This document shows, piece by piece, positions 33,821-42,390 of a DNA stretch of 64,000 bases. Origin of the DNA: Arthrobacter sp. Leaf337. Lineage in GTDB: Bacteria; Actinomycetota; Actinomycetes; Actinomycetales; Micrococcaceae. The number at the start of each line of letters is the position of its first letter. The stretch's first letter is position 1. The DNA is taken from NCBI RefSeq assembly GCF_001423745.1, contig NZ_LMPC01000030.1:500-64499 (forward strand). Direction: 5' to 3'. A program made the position numbers and the translations under genes. Under the pieces are notes generated by a model that saw nothing but the letters and a program-made list of their open reading frames with translations, was not told where the DNA came from and ran no database searches.

Positions 33821-35086
33821 CTACTTGGCCAGGTCCTTGGCCCAGTCGTAGCTGGCCAGGAACGGATCGGGCTCCACGGCCTTCGGCGAGGACCAGACCG
33901 TTTCGATCAGGCCTTCGGAGTTGATCTTTCCGATCCGGGGAGTCTTGGTGATGTGGTTGTTCTCGCCGTCCACCGTGACAGTGCCCTCAGGCGCCTCGAA
34001 CGTCACTCCGCCCGCGGCTGCCTGGACCTTGTCCACTTCGAAGGAACCGGCTTTCTCCACCATGGCCTTCCACAGGAACAGCGAGGTGTACGCCGCTTCC
34101 ATGGGGTCGCTGGTGACGCGGTCGGCACCGAACTTCGCCTTGAACGCCGCGACGAACTTCTTGTTCGCCGGGGTGTCAAGGGTCTGGTAGTAGTCCCAGG
34201 CCGTGAGCTGGCCTTCCACGTTTTCCAGTCCCACGCCGGGAACTTCCTCTTCGGCGATGGATACCGAGACCACCGGCATGGATGCAGCGGTCAGGCCAAC
34301 GCTCTTGTACTGGCGGAAGAAGGCCACGTTGCTGTCGCCGTTGAGGGTGTTGAAGACGGCGTCGGCCTTCGAGTCGCGCACCTTGTTCACGATGGTGGAG
34401 AACTCCGTGGACCCGAGCGGGGCATATTCCTCGCCAAGGACCTCCATGCCGTGGGCTTTGGCGTAGGCCTGGATGATCTTGTTGGCCGTCCTCGGGAAGA
34501 CGTAGTCGCTGCCCACCAGGAAGATGGATTTGGTGCCCTGCTCGGCCAGGTAGTCCAGGGCGGGGATGATCTGCTGGTTGGTGGTGGCGCCCGTGTAGAA
34601 GATGTTCTTGGACGCCTCGAGGCCTTCGTACTGCACCGGGTAGAACAGCAGGGCGTCGTTGGCTTCGAAAACCGGGAGCATGGCCTTGCGGCTGGAGGAG
34701 GTCCAGCCGCCGAACACCGCGGCCGTGCAGTCCTGCTGGATCAGCTTCCCGGCGCGTTCGGCGAACTTGGTGGGTTCACTGGCGCCGTCCTCGCTGATCA
34801 CCTGCAGCTGTTTGCCCATGACTCCGCCGGCGGCGTTGATTTCCTCGGCTGCCAGGCTCAGGGAATCAAAGACGGTGTTCTCGCTAATGGCCATGGTGCC
34901 GGAGAGCGAGTTGATGAATCCGACTTTGACGCTACTGCCTGACGTGTCGACGCAAGAGCTGCCGCTGCTGGCGGTGGAATTGGCGGACGCCGGATCCGAA
35001 ATCTGGCTTCCGCAGCCGGCCAGGGCCGTTGCCATTGCCGCCGCGGCCAGGGGGATCAAAGCGCGCTTCGTTACTGAAACCCTCAT
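33821..35086 (-). CDS. urtA: Urea ABC transporter substrate-binding lipoprotein UrtA
   Basis: A 421-residue lipoprotein. The signal peptide ends in the lipobox ALAGC with Cys at residue 25; the mature part begins with a Ser/Thr linker and VKVGFINSLSGTMAISE, the typical UrtA/AmiC start. The ligand pocket region includes LLFYPVQYEGLEASKNIFYTG, which fits urea or short amides. The ATG at 35086 is chosen because the preceding open frame lacks a signal peptide. A GlnR-like box lies about 210 bases upstream and a GNRA-capped hairpin just ahead of the ribosome-binding site. AmiC-like short-amide binding is an alternative reading. Confidence 0.92.
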   Translation of the reverse strand: MRVSVTKRALIPLAAAAMATALAGCGSQISDPASANSTASSGSSCVDTSGSSVKVGFINSLSGTMAISENTVFDSLSLAAEEINAAGGVMGKQLQVISEDGASEPTKFAERAGKLIQQDCTAAVFGGWTSSSRKAMLPVFEANDALLFYPVQYEGLEASKNIFYTGATTNQQIIPALDYLAEQGTKSIFLVGSDYVFPRTANKIIQAYAKAHGMEVLGEEYAPLGSTEFSTIVNKVRDSKADAVFNTLNGDSNVAFFRQYKSVGLTAASMPVVSVSIAEEEVPGVGLENVEGQLTAWDYYQTLDTPANKKFVAAFKAKFGADRVTSDPMEAAYTSLFLWKAMVEKAGSFEVDKVQAAAGGVTFEAPEGTVTVDGENNHITKTPRIGKINSEGLIETVWSSPKAVEPDPFLASYDWAKDLAK

Positions 35087-35107
35087 GTTTACCTGCTTCT
35101 CGCTCCG

Positions 35108-35125
35108 CGCTGCCTCGCGGCAGCG
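35108..35125 (-). promoter_or_regulatory. 7-bp hairpin with GCGA loop in the urtA leader
   Basis: On the minus strand CGCTGCC-GCGA-GGCAGCG forms a perfect 7-bp stem with a GNRA-type tetraloop, 22 bases upstream of the urtA ATG. A stable hairpin here could affect mRNA stability or translation. ANTAR proteins recognise paired hairpins, but a second matching hairpin is not obvious. Confidence 0.45.
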
Positions 35126-35296
35126 GCTGGTCTCCAGGGTCCTGACAGGCCCCCTGCGGCTCAATCTAGGAGCGAATTGTTTCAACACGCATGATGGTTC
35201 GTTTCCGCACGATTTCGGACCGGGCGTCCGCATTGGATACGAAGCCCGGAAACGGTAAGTTCGCTGACAAAATAGCGGAAAGTGCGGGTGGCAAAG

Positions 35297-35312
35297 TTAA
35301 CCTGAAGGAAAC
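35297..35312. promoter_or_regulatory. Candidate GlnR box
   Basis: TTAAC-N6-GAAAC matches the actinobacterial GlnR half-site pair (gTnAC-N6-GaAAC) with one mismatch. It is 211 bases upstream of urtA and 54 bases upstream of the divergent panE-like gene. GlnR control of urea uptake is well known in other actinobacteria, so the site is plausible; binding has not been shown. Confidence 0.4.
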
Positions 35313-35365
35313 TTTCCCGCCGTCATTTTGGTATTGGCGGCGACACAAACCCCCCGAGGAGCAGC

Positions 35366-36301
35366 ATGAGCGGCCAGCAGAACGCACAAAGAATCCTGGT
35401 TGTCGGAGCCGGAGCAACCGGCGGTTACTTCGGCGGCCGCCTGGCGCAGGGCGGCCGGGACGTGACGTTCCTGGTGCGGGAAGGACGGGCAGCCGCACTA
35501 CGCCAGCGCGGCCTTCGCATCACGGGCCTGGGCCGCGAAGACGTCATGGAACCGGCGCTGGTCACGGCGCCTGAGCTGCACGGTCCGTACGACCTGGTGC
35601 TGGTGACGGTCAAGGCCGCTGCACTCCCCCAGGCGCTGGCAGACCTCGCGCCGGTAGTGGGGCCGGAAACGGTGGTCATCCCGTTCCTCAACGGCATGGC
35701 CCACATGGACGCTCTCGAAGCGGCCTTCGGCGCCGAGCGGGTGCTGGGCGGGATCGTCAAGGTGGTCACCACCCTCACCGAGGACGGCGACATCCTGCAG
35801 ATGAATCCGCTGGCCACACTCACGGTCGGGGAACAGTCCGGCCCGCCGAGCGACCGCGTCCTGCGGGCCGTTGAAACCCTGACGGTGCCTGGCTTCAAGG
35901 CTTCGGCCACCGCGGACGCCCTGGCCTCCATGTGGCACAAGTGGGCATTCATCGTGTCCGCCGGAACCGTGACCTGCCTGATGCGCGGACCCGTGGGCGC
36001 CATCGTCGCGGTACCCGGCGGCACGGACTTCGTGCACTCGGTGCTGGCCGAAGCCGGCGCCGTCGCGGTTGCGGCCGGCTACCCGGTGCCTGACCACGAA
36101 CATCAGCTGTCCGTGGACATGCTGACGCAGCCCGGATCAACCTTCACGTCGTCCCTCTACCGAGACGTTGTTGCCGGCCGCCCCGGCGAGACAGAACACC
36201 TGCTGGGCGACTTCACCCGCCGGGCACGAATCCTCGGGGCGGACACGCCGCTGATCGACCTGGTCCTGATGCAGCTGAGGGTCAGCGCCGCAACCGCCTA
36301 G
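35366..36301 (+). CDS. Ketopantoate reductase-like oxidoreductase (PanE/ApbA family)
   Basis: A 311-residue NADPH-dependent reductase. The Rossmann motif is VVGAGATGGYFGGRL at residues 12-26. The PanE-type LVTVKA and IPFLNGMAHMD segments follow, and the conserved C-terminal lysine region appears as MWHKWAFIVSAG. The family reduces 2-dehydropantoate to pantoate for coenzyme A synthesis, but many paralogues act on other 2-keto acids. GAGGAGC lies 5 bases before the ATG. It is divergent from the urea operon. Confidence 0.83.
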   Translation: MSGQQNAQRILVVGAGATGGYFGGRLAQGGRDVTFLVREGRAAALRQRGLRITGLGREDVMEPALVTAPELHGPYDLVLVTVKAAALPQALADLAPVVGPETVVIPFLNGMAHMDALEAAFGAERVLGGIVKVVTTLTEDGDILQMNPLATLTVGEQSGPPSDRVLRAVETLTVPGFKASATADALASMWHKWAFIVSAGTVTCLMRGPVGAIVAVPGGTDFVHSVLAEAGAVAVAAGYPVPDHEHQLSVDMLTQPGSTFTSSLYRDVVAGRPGETEHLLGDFTRRARILGADTPLIDLVLMQLRVSAATA

Positions 36302-36334
36302 CGGCGTGCAACTCCAGGTACTTCTTCTCCCCGG

Positions 36335-37168
36335 CTACTTCTTCAGGAAGGCAAGGAGGGCCTGGTTGATTTCCTTCGCGTGGGTCCACAGCATGCCGTG
36401 CGGAGCACCCTCGATCTCCACGTAGTCCGCGGCGGGCAGCGCGTCCTTGAAACGGCGGCCGGTGACGTCGATGGGCAGGATGTTGTCCGCCGTTCCGTGC
36501 ACGATGAGGGCAGGAACATCGATCTTGGGGATGTCCGCGCGGAAGTCCGTCAGCCAGGTGGGCTGGGCAAACACGGAGGCATGGGCGGAGGACTTGCTGG
36601 CGGTGGCCCAGCTGGCCCGCAGGGCTTCTTCGCTGAGGCGGCTGCCCAGGGTGTCGTCGGTGTTGAAGAAGTTCTTGAAGAACTCCGTGAAGAACGCGTA
36701 GCGGTCTTCCTTCACTGCGCTGAGCAGGCCGTCGAACACGTCCTGCGGGACGCCGTCGGGGTTGTCTTCCGTCTTCAGCAGGAAAGGCTCGAGGGAACCC
36801 AGGAACACTGCCTTGGAAACCCGCTCCGAGCCGTAGGTGCTGAGGTAGCGGGCCACCTCGCCGGTGCCCATCGAGAAGCCCACCAGCACGGCGTCCGTGA
36901 GATCAAGTTCGGTGAGCAGGGTGTTGAGGTCGGCAGCAAAGGTGTCGTAGTCGTAGCCCTCCGTGGGCTGGCTGGACTTGCCGAAGCCGCGGCGGTCGTA
37001 GGTGATGACCCGGTAGCCTGCCTCCAGCAGCACACTGGTCTGCCGTTCCCACGATGCGCCGTCCAGGGGGTATCCGTGGATGAGGACCACCGGCTGTCCC
37101 TGTCCGTGGTCCTCGTAGTAAAGCTCAACGGTGGTGCTGTTTTCGTTTCCGACAGACACAAAGGCCAT
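36335..37168 (-). CDS. Alpha/beta hydrolase, non-heme chloroperoxidase-like
   Basis: A 277-residue alpha/beta hydrolase. The oxyanion-hole region is VVLIHGYPLDGASWERQ, the nucleophile elbow VLVGFSMGTGE (Gly-x-Ser-x-Gly near residue 100), the acid lies in VHGTADNILPID, and the catalytic His in EGAPHGMLWTH near the end. The sequence is typical of the cofactor-free chloroperoxidase/esterase group; many members are simply esterases. ATG at 37168 follows AAGGAA by 8 bases; the open frame extends upstream without support. It is convergent with the panE-like gene. Confidence 0.88.
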   Translation of the reverse strand: MAFVSVGNENSTTVELYYEDHGQGQPVVLIHGYPLDGASWERQTSVLLEAGYRVITYDRRGFGKSSQPTEGYDYDTFAADLNTLLTELDLTDAVLVGFSMGTGEVARYLSTYGSERVSKAVFLGSLEPFLLKTEDNPDGVPQDVFDGLLSAVKEDRYAFFTEFFKNFFNTDDTLGSRLSEEALRASWATASKSSAHASVFAQPTWLTDFRADIPKIDVPALIVHGTADNILPIDVTGRRFKDALPAADYVEIEGAPHGMLWTHAKEINQALLAFLKK

Positions 37169-37249
37169 GAGGGCGTTCCTTCCGGGGCAGTGAACGGGCT
37201 TGACCATTCACTCTGTTCCGGCAGGCTACGCCTGTCAAGGAAGTAGGGT

Positions 37250-37672
37250 TCACTCCGTGGGCCGGGGCCGCCACACCACCACGGCCTGGGAGCGGGCGCG
37301 GGGACGCTGGCCTCGTGCCAGGCTCACGACGTCGCCCGCTGCTCCGGCCGCGAAGATGCGCGAATCCAGCGGGCTGCGGCGGCTGCTCAGCTGCTCGGTC
37401 AGTTCAGTCACCCGGCGCTGCAGCGCGGCCACCTGGTTCTCCAGCTGGAGGATCCGTTTGATGCCCTCCAGCGACACCCCTTCATGCGAGAGCCGCTGCA
37501 CCTCGCGGAGCACGTTGACGTCACGCTGGGAGTACCGCCGGGACTTTCCGGGCGCGCGGCTGGGCGAGACGATGCCCAGGCGGTCATACTGCCGCAACGT
37601 CTGCGGGTGCATGTCCGCCAGCTCAGCCGCCACCGAGATCACGAAGATCGGCTGATCGAAATCAATGTCCAT
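37250..37672 (-). CDS. hspR: Heat-shock repressor HspR (MerR family)
   Basis: A 140-residue MerR-type repressor. The HTH is VISVAAELADMHPQTLRQYDRLG near residues 12-34 with the wing (GKSRRYSQRDVNVLREVQRL) and a coiled-coil region LENQVAALQRRVTELTEQL. HspR binds HAIR sites and normally uses DnaK as a co-repressor, so it senses free chaperone. It is the last gene of the heat-shock operon, 39 bases after dnaJ, and HAIR-like boxes are present upstream of dnaK. Confidence 0.95.
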   Translation of the reverse strand: MDIDFDQPIFVISVAAELADMHPQTLRQYDRLGIVSPSRAPGKSRRYSQRDVNVLREVQRLSHEGVSLEGIKRILQLENQVAALQRRVTELTEQLSSRRSPLDSRIFAAGAAGDVVSLARGQRPRARSQAVVVWRPRPTE

Positions 37673-37711
37673 GGCGCCGGCTCCTCCCGCTAGTCCCAGT
37701 CCGTGTGTTCC

Positions 37712-38698
37712 CTAGAGACGTGCCTTGGCGGCCAGTCCGGCCCGCACATCGTGTCCGTCCGTGGCTGCAGCGAACGCCTTCACGGCGTCCTCCGCCTCCT
37801 TGGTCAGCTTCTGCGGAACCACGACGTCGATGGTCACGAGCAGGTCACCGGTCGCCTTCGCGTGCTTGACTCCGCGACCCTTGACCCGCAGGGTCCGCCC
37901 GGAGGGCGTCCCAGCGGGAACACGGACCTTGACCTTTTCGCCGTCGATCGTCGGTACTTCGATGTCAGCGCCCAACGCAGCCTCCGGAAAGGTGACCGGA
38001 ACATGGATGCGGAGGTTGTCGCCGTCGCGCGTGTAGAAATCATGGCCCTTTACATTGACGGTGACCATCAGGTCGCCGTTGCCGGCCGGGCCGTACTGGC
38101 CCTTGCCGCGGACACGGACTTTCTGGCCGTCTTTGATGCCGGCGGGAACACGGACGTCGATGACGTCTCCGTCCGGTTCGCGTAGCCCGATGGTGGTGCC
38201 GCGAATGGAACCGGCGAAGGAAATCGTGGTGGTGGCCGTACGGTCGGCGCCCTTCTGCGGAGCACGCTGGAATCCCGCTCCGGAGCCGGGCCCGCCGAAC
38301 TGTCCGCCGAAGAGATCGGCGAACTCCGGCGGAATGCCGCCCGAGGTGCTGTAGCCGCCGGAGTGGCGCCCGCCGCCACCGGTGAAGAGGCCGCCGAAGA
38401 GGTCTTCGAAGCCGGCACCTCCGGCCGCGCCGCCCCCGCCGCCAGGGGCAAACCGGGCGCCGCCGCCCATGGCACGGATGGCGTCATACTGCTGGCGCTC
38501 GTCCGGATCCGAAAGCACGGAGTAAGCCTCGGAGATGTCCTTGAATTTCTTCTCGGACGCGACGTCCCCCGCATTGGTGTCCGGGTGGTGCTGCCGCGCA
38601 AGCTTCCGGTAAGCCTTCTTGATATCGGCGTCGGAAGCGTCCTTGGCGACTCCAAGGATCTTGTAGAAGTCCTTGTCGACCCAGTCCTGGCTAGCCAA
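37712..38698 (-). CDS. dnaJ: DnaJ-type co-chaperone without zinc finger
   Basis: A 328-residue J-domain co-chaperone of DnaK. The J domain covers residues 8-75 with the HPD motif in LARQHHPDTNAGD. A Gly/Phe-rich region with repeated GG and GLFGG-like strings follows to residue 140, and then the two beta-barrel client domains (TATTTISFAGSIRGT, DVRVPAGIKDGQKVRVRGKG). The four CxxCxGxG zinc motifs of classical DnaJ are absent, so it is a type II (CbpA-like) protein. AAAGGAAA precedes the ATG. It stimulates ATP hydrolysis by DnaK and is followed by hspR. Confidence 0.95.
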   Translation of the reverse strand: MASQDWVDKDFYKILGVAKDASDADIKKAYRKLARQHHPDTNAGDVASEKKFKDISEAYSVLSDPDERQQYDAIRAMGGGARFAPGGGGGAAGGAGFEDLFGGLFTGGGGRHSGGYSTSGGIPPEFADLFGGQFGGPGSGAGFQRAPQKGADRTATTTISFAGSIRGTTIGLREPDGDVIDVRVPAGIKDGQKVRVRGKGQYGPAGNGDLMVTVNVKGHDFYTRDGDNLRIHVPVTFPEAALGADIEVPTIDGEKVKVRVPAGTPSGRTLRVKGRGVKHAKATGDLLVTIDVVVPQKLTKEAEDAVKAFAAATDGHDVRAGLAAKARL

Positions 38699-38728
38699 TG
38701 GCGTTTCCTTTCAAGTTCTACTGTGGCG

Positions 38729-38847
38729 GGCTCTGCGCGATACATGGGCCCCCGCCCCTTCGCGTGGTGGCTTGGTCCTTACGGACCAAGCCACCACGCT
38801 CCGGCAGGCCCGATGCCACTCCCGGTGCCCATGTATCGCTCCGAGCC
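38729..38847. repeat. Nested inverted repeat in the grpE-dnaJ intercistronic region
   Basis: The outer arms GCGATACATGGGC (38737-38749) and GCCCATGTATCGC (38827-38839) are perfect 13-bp complements, extended by a 5-bp pair (38729-38733 with 38843-38847) after a small internal loop. Inside sits a second, perfect 17-bp stem, GCGTGGTGGCTTGGTCC (38762-38778) with its complement at 38783-38799 around a TTAC loop. The whole element is about 119 bp within a 199-bp transcribed gap. It resembles neither a normal terminator (no U-run) nor a known repeat family. It could be a processing site, an attenuator or a small mobile remnant. Confidence 0.8.
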
Positions 38848-38897
38848 TGTAATCAACTCACCTTAGGCGACATTAGCCGCCCGTGGCGCCGGTTGAG

Positions 38898-39569
38898 CTA
38901 GGCCGGCACTGCGACGATAACCTGTGCTGCCCGGAGGACCCGCTCGCCTGACTTGTAGCCGGAGCGCAGGACCTGGCTGACGGTGTCGATTTCGACGTCC
39001 GGGCCGGGCTGCTGGATGAGGGCTTCGTGGATCGTGGGATCGAACTCCACGCCGGTCTCATCGATGCGCACCAGGCCGTAGGTCTTCAGCGCGTTCTCCA
39101 GCTTGGCGGCGATCGCGGCGAACGGGCCGTCGGCGAGGTCGCCGTGCTGCCGGGCGGCGTCGACGTCGTCCAGTACCGGAAGCAGCGAGTTCAGGACGCC
39201 GATGACGGCCATCTCCCCTGCCACGGCACGGTCACGTTCCACGCGCTTGCGGTAGTTGACGTACTCGGCCTGCAGGCGGCGGAGGTCGTTCCTGAGTTCC
39301 TCCGCCTCCTCCGCGCCTACGCCCTGGGCCACCGATTCCTCGGCCGGAACCTCAACGCTGTTGAGGATGTCCTCGGCCTGGGACAATGCGTCCCCGGAAC
39401 CGTGACTTCCCGTGGCGGCGTGTTCCTGGTCAGGGTGGCGGGCCTGGCCGGTCTTCGGATCAACCTTGCGGTTGTCGTGGATCACCGGTTTCTGCGGCTC
39501 GTTCTCCTGGTTGTCGCGGCCATGGTCTTTGGAAGAGTGGTGCTCCTCTTCGTTACCGTGATGCGGCAT
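38898..39569 (-). CDS. grpE: Nucleotide exchange factor GrpE
   Basis: A 223-residue homodimeric exchange factor that releases ADP from DnaK. Residues 1-80 are a charged, disordered tail with an unusual His/Glu-rich start (HHGNEEEHHSSKDHG). The long dimer helix follows (AEELRNDLRRLQAEYVNYRKR) and then the beta domain with GVEFDPTIHEALIQQPGPD and VLRSGYKSGERVLRAAQVIV, both typical. It lies 2 bases after dnaK and is followed by an intercistronic inverted repeat before dnaJ. Confidence 0.95.
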   Translation of the reverse strand: MPHHGNEEEHHSSKDHGRDNQENEPQKPVIHDNRKVDPKTGQARHPDQEHAATGSHGSGDALSQAEDILNSVEVPAEESVAQGVGAEEAEELRNDLRRLQAEYVNYRKRVERDRAVAGEMAVIGVLNSLLPVLDDVDAARQHGDLADGPFAAIAAKLENALKTYGLVRIDETGVEFDPTIHEALIQQPGPDVEIDTVSQVLRSGYKSGERVLRAAQVIVAVPA

Positions 39570-39571
39570 GA

Positions 39572-41443
<1,872 letters not shown>

Positions 41444-41499
41444 GTGTTGCTTCCTTCTTTCCGTGGAAACGCTGGTCGAGATTCAGGCACGCCCACTGA

Positions 41500-41518
41500 T
41501 TGAGCGATCTACACTCAA
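41500..41518. promoter_or_regulatory. HAIR-like HspR operator 1
   Basis: TTGAGC-N7-ACTCAA fits the HAIR core (TTGAGT-N7-ACTCAA) with one mismatch. It abuts the candidate -10 box of the dnaK promoter, so HspR bound here would block initiation. Confidence 0.8.
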
Positions 41519-41545
41519 CTCTACCCACGGCCGGATTTAAGTCAA
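41518..41545 (-). promoter_or_regulatory. Candidate dnaK promoter
   Basis: On the minus strand TTGACT (41540-41545) and TAGAGT (41518-41523) are separated by 16 bases, giving a vegetative-type promoter about 75 bases upstream of the dnaK ATG at 41443. Both HAIR-like sites touch or overlap it. Confidence 0.6.
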
Positions 41546-41580
41546 TCCAAAGTTGAGTCACATCCGCTCAACTTTGGATT
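41544..41580. promoter_or_regulatory. HAIR-like HspR operator 2 within a longer palindrome
   Basis: The core TTGAGT-N7-GCTCAA (41553-41571) sits inside perfect 14-bp arms: AATCCAAAGTTGAG (41544-41557) and CTCAACTTTGGATT (41567-41580) around 9 bases. It lies just upstream of the -35 box. The extra flanking symmetry is larger than usual for a HAIR site. Confidence 0.8.
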
Positions 41581-41657
41581 TGGACGTCACGGAGCGGGCG
41601 CAGGGGAGGCCGGAAAATCGCGCCGATCCGCGGAATTCCGCCAGGCACGGCTGACTA

Positions 41658-41694
41658 CGGGGGAGGGTTTCGCTGTGCGTGAAACCCTCCCCCG
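41658..41694. terminator. Perfect 14-bp stem-loop, probable terminator
   Basis: CGGGGGAGGGTTTC (41658-41671) is the exact complement of 41681-41694, with a 9-base loop. It lies 35 bases downstream of the acidic-repeat gene (minus strand) and separates it from the dnaK promoter. No clear T-run follows. Confidence 0.7.
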
Positions 41695-41729
41695 GGCGTC
41701 ACTCGCGGTCCGCGGGAGCGGGTCAACAG

Positions 41730-42227
41730 TCAGGGAGTGTCTCGCGGCAAGTCGTCGTCGACGGCTTCGTCCTTCACAGGCACTTCGTCCTCGACGAGCC
41801 TGTGCTCCTCGGCAGCCGGGGCTTCAGCAGTGCCGGCCGTACCGGCAGTACCGGCAGTACCGGCAGTACCGGCAGTACCGTAGTCGCCGTCCGGATACTC
41901 TGCTTCCTCGCCTGTCACCAGGTTCTCGCCGGTGGCGCCGGCCTTGCCGTAGTCGCCGGCTTCGTACTCGCCTTCGACGCCGCCCGCCGCCTGCTCCTGG
42001 CCGGCTCCGGCCACCCCGTAGTCGCCAGACTCATACCCACCTTCGACGGCCCCCACCGCCTCATCCGGAACAGCGCCGGCCGCTCCGTAGTCGCCTTCGA
42101 CGTACTGGCCGCTTTCGCCTTCGACTGCCGGAGCGGGTTCGGTGCTGCGCTGCTCTTCCGCTTCAAATTCGCTGTTCTGTGACATTTCGCTGTTCTCTGA
42201 CACGGACGGTTCCCTCCTGGAAGCCAT
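41730..42227 (-). CDS. Acidic protein with GDYGxAG repeats
   Basis: A 165-residue, highly acidic protein without membrane segment or cysteine. The middle has four copies of a motif of the type GDYG(A/V/K/T)AG (GDYGAAG, GDYGVAG, GDYGKAG, GDYGTAG), each preceded by an acidic spacer ending in Tyr. The last one runs into a TAG tripeptide repeat encoded by nearly five copies of a 9-bp unit (41839-41880). The start has a Ser/Glu/Asn-rich segment. It looks disordered; no family or function is recognised. It lies between the arabinoside operon and dnaK, with a hairpin on each side. Confidence 0.7.
   Translation of the reverse strand: MASRREPSVSENSEMSQNSEFEAEEQRSTEPAPAVEGESGQYVEGDYGAAGAVPDEAVGAVEGGYESGDYGVAGAGQEQAAGGVEGEYEAGDYGKAGATGENLVTGEEAEYPDGDYGTAGTAGTAGTAGTAGTAEAPAAEEHRLVEDEVPVKDEAVDDDLPRDTP
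41839..41880. repeat. 9-bp tandem repeat, about 4.7 copies
   Basis: The unit GTACCGGCA is repeated in frame inside the acidic-repeat protein gene and encodes its Thr-Ala-Gly run on the minus strand. The unit length keeps the frame, so copy number may vary between strains without breaking the gene. Confidence 0.85.
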
Positions 42228-42326
42228 GGACGCCCGGACGGGCGCAGGGGCAGTCTATCCATCCGCCCGGCGCTTCAACAGGGGCGAACGGAGACCGGTA
42301 ACGGCGCGGGACCCGGCCCGCAAACC

Positions 42327-42362
42327 GACGGCGGGCGGCCCCGAAAGGTGCCGCCCGCCGTC
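42327..42362. terminator. Perfect 13-bp stem-loop, probable terminator of the arabinoside operon
   Basis: GACGGCGGGCGGC (42327-42339) pairs exactly with 42350-42362 around a 10-base loop that can itself close as CC-GAAA-GG. It lies 29 bases downstream of the GH51 stop on the minus strand. Confidence 0.75.
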
Positions 42363-42390
42363 GTGCGTTCCTGCGCCGGATCGCCGCTGT

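Noticed and set aside
30241..35086. Branched-chain amino acid transporter (liv) instead of urt
   Set aside because: The degenerate UrtD signature, the EGIQPNV region of UrtE and the UrtA start fit the urea system better, though short-amide transport cannot be excluded.
38729..38847. Intercistronic inverted repeat read as a tRNA or as a transposon end
   Set aside because: It has no cloverleaf features or CCA-proximal pattern, no flanking direct repeat and no transposase nearby.
41839..41880. Short tandem repeat considered as a CRISPR array
   Set aside because: The unit is only 9 bp, has no spacers, and is in frame within a protein gene; no cas genes are present.
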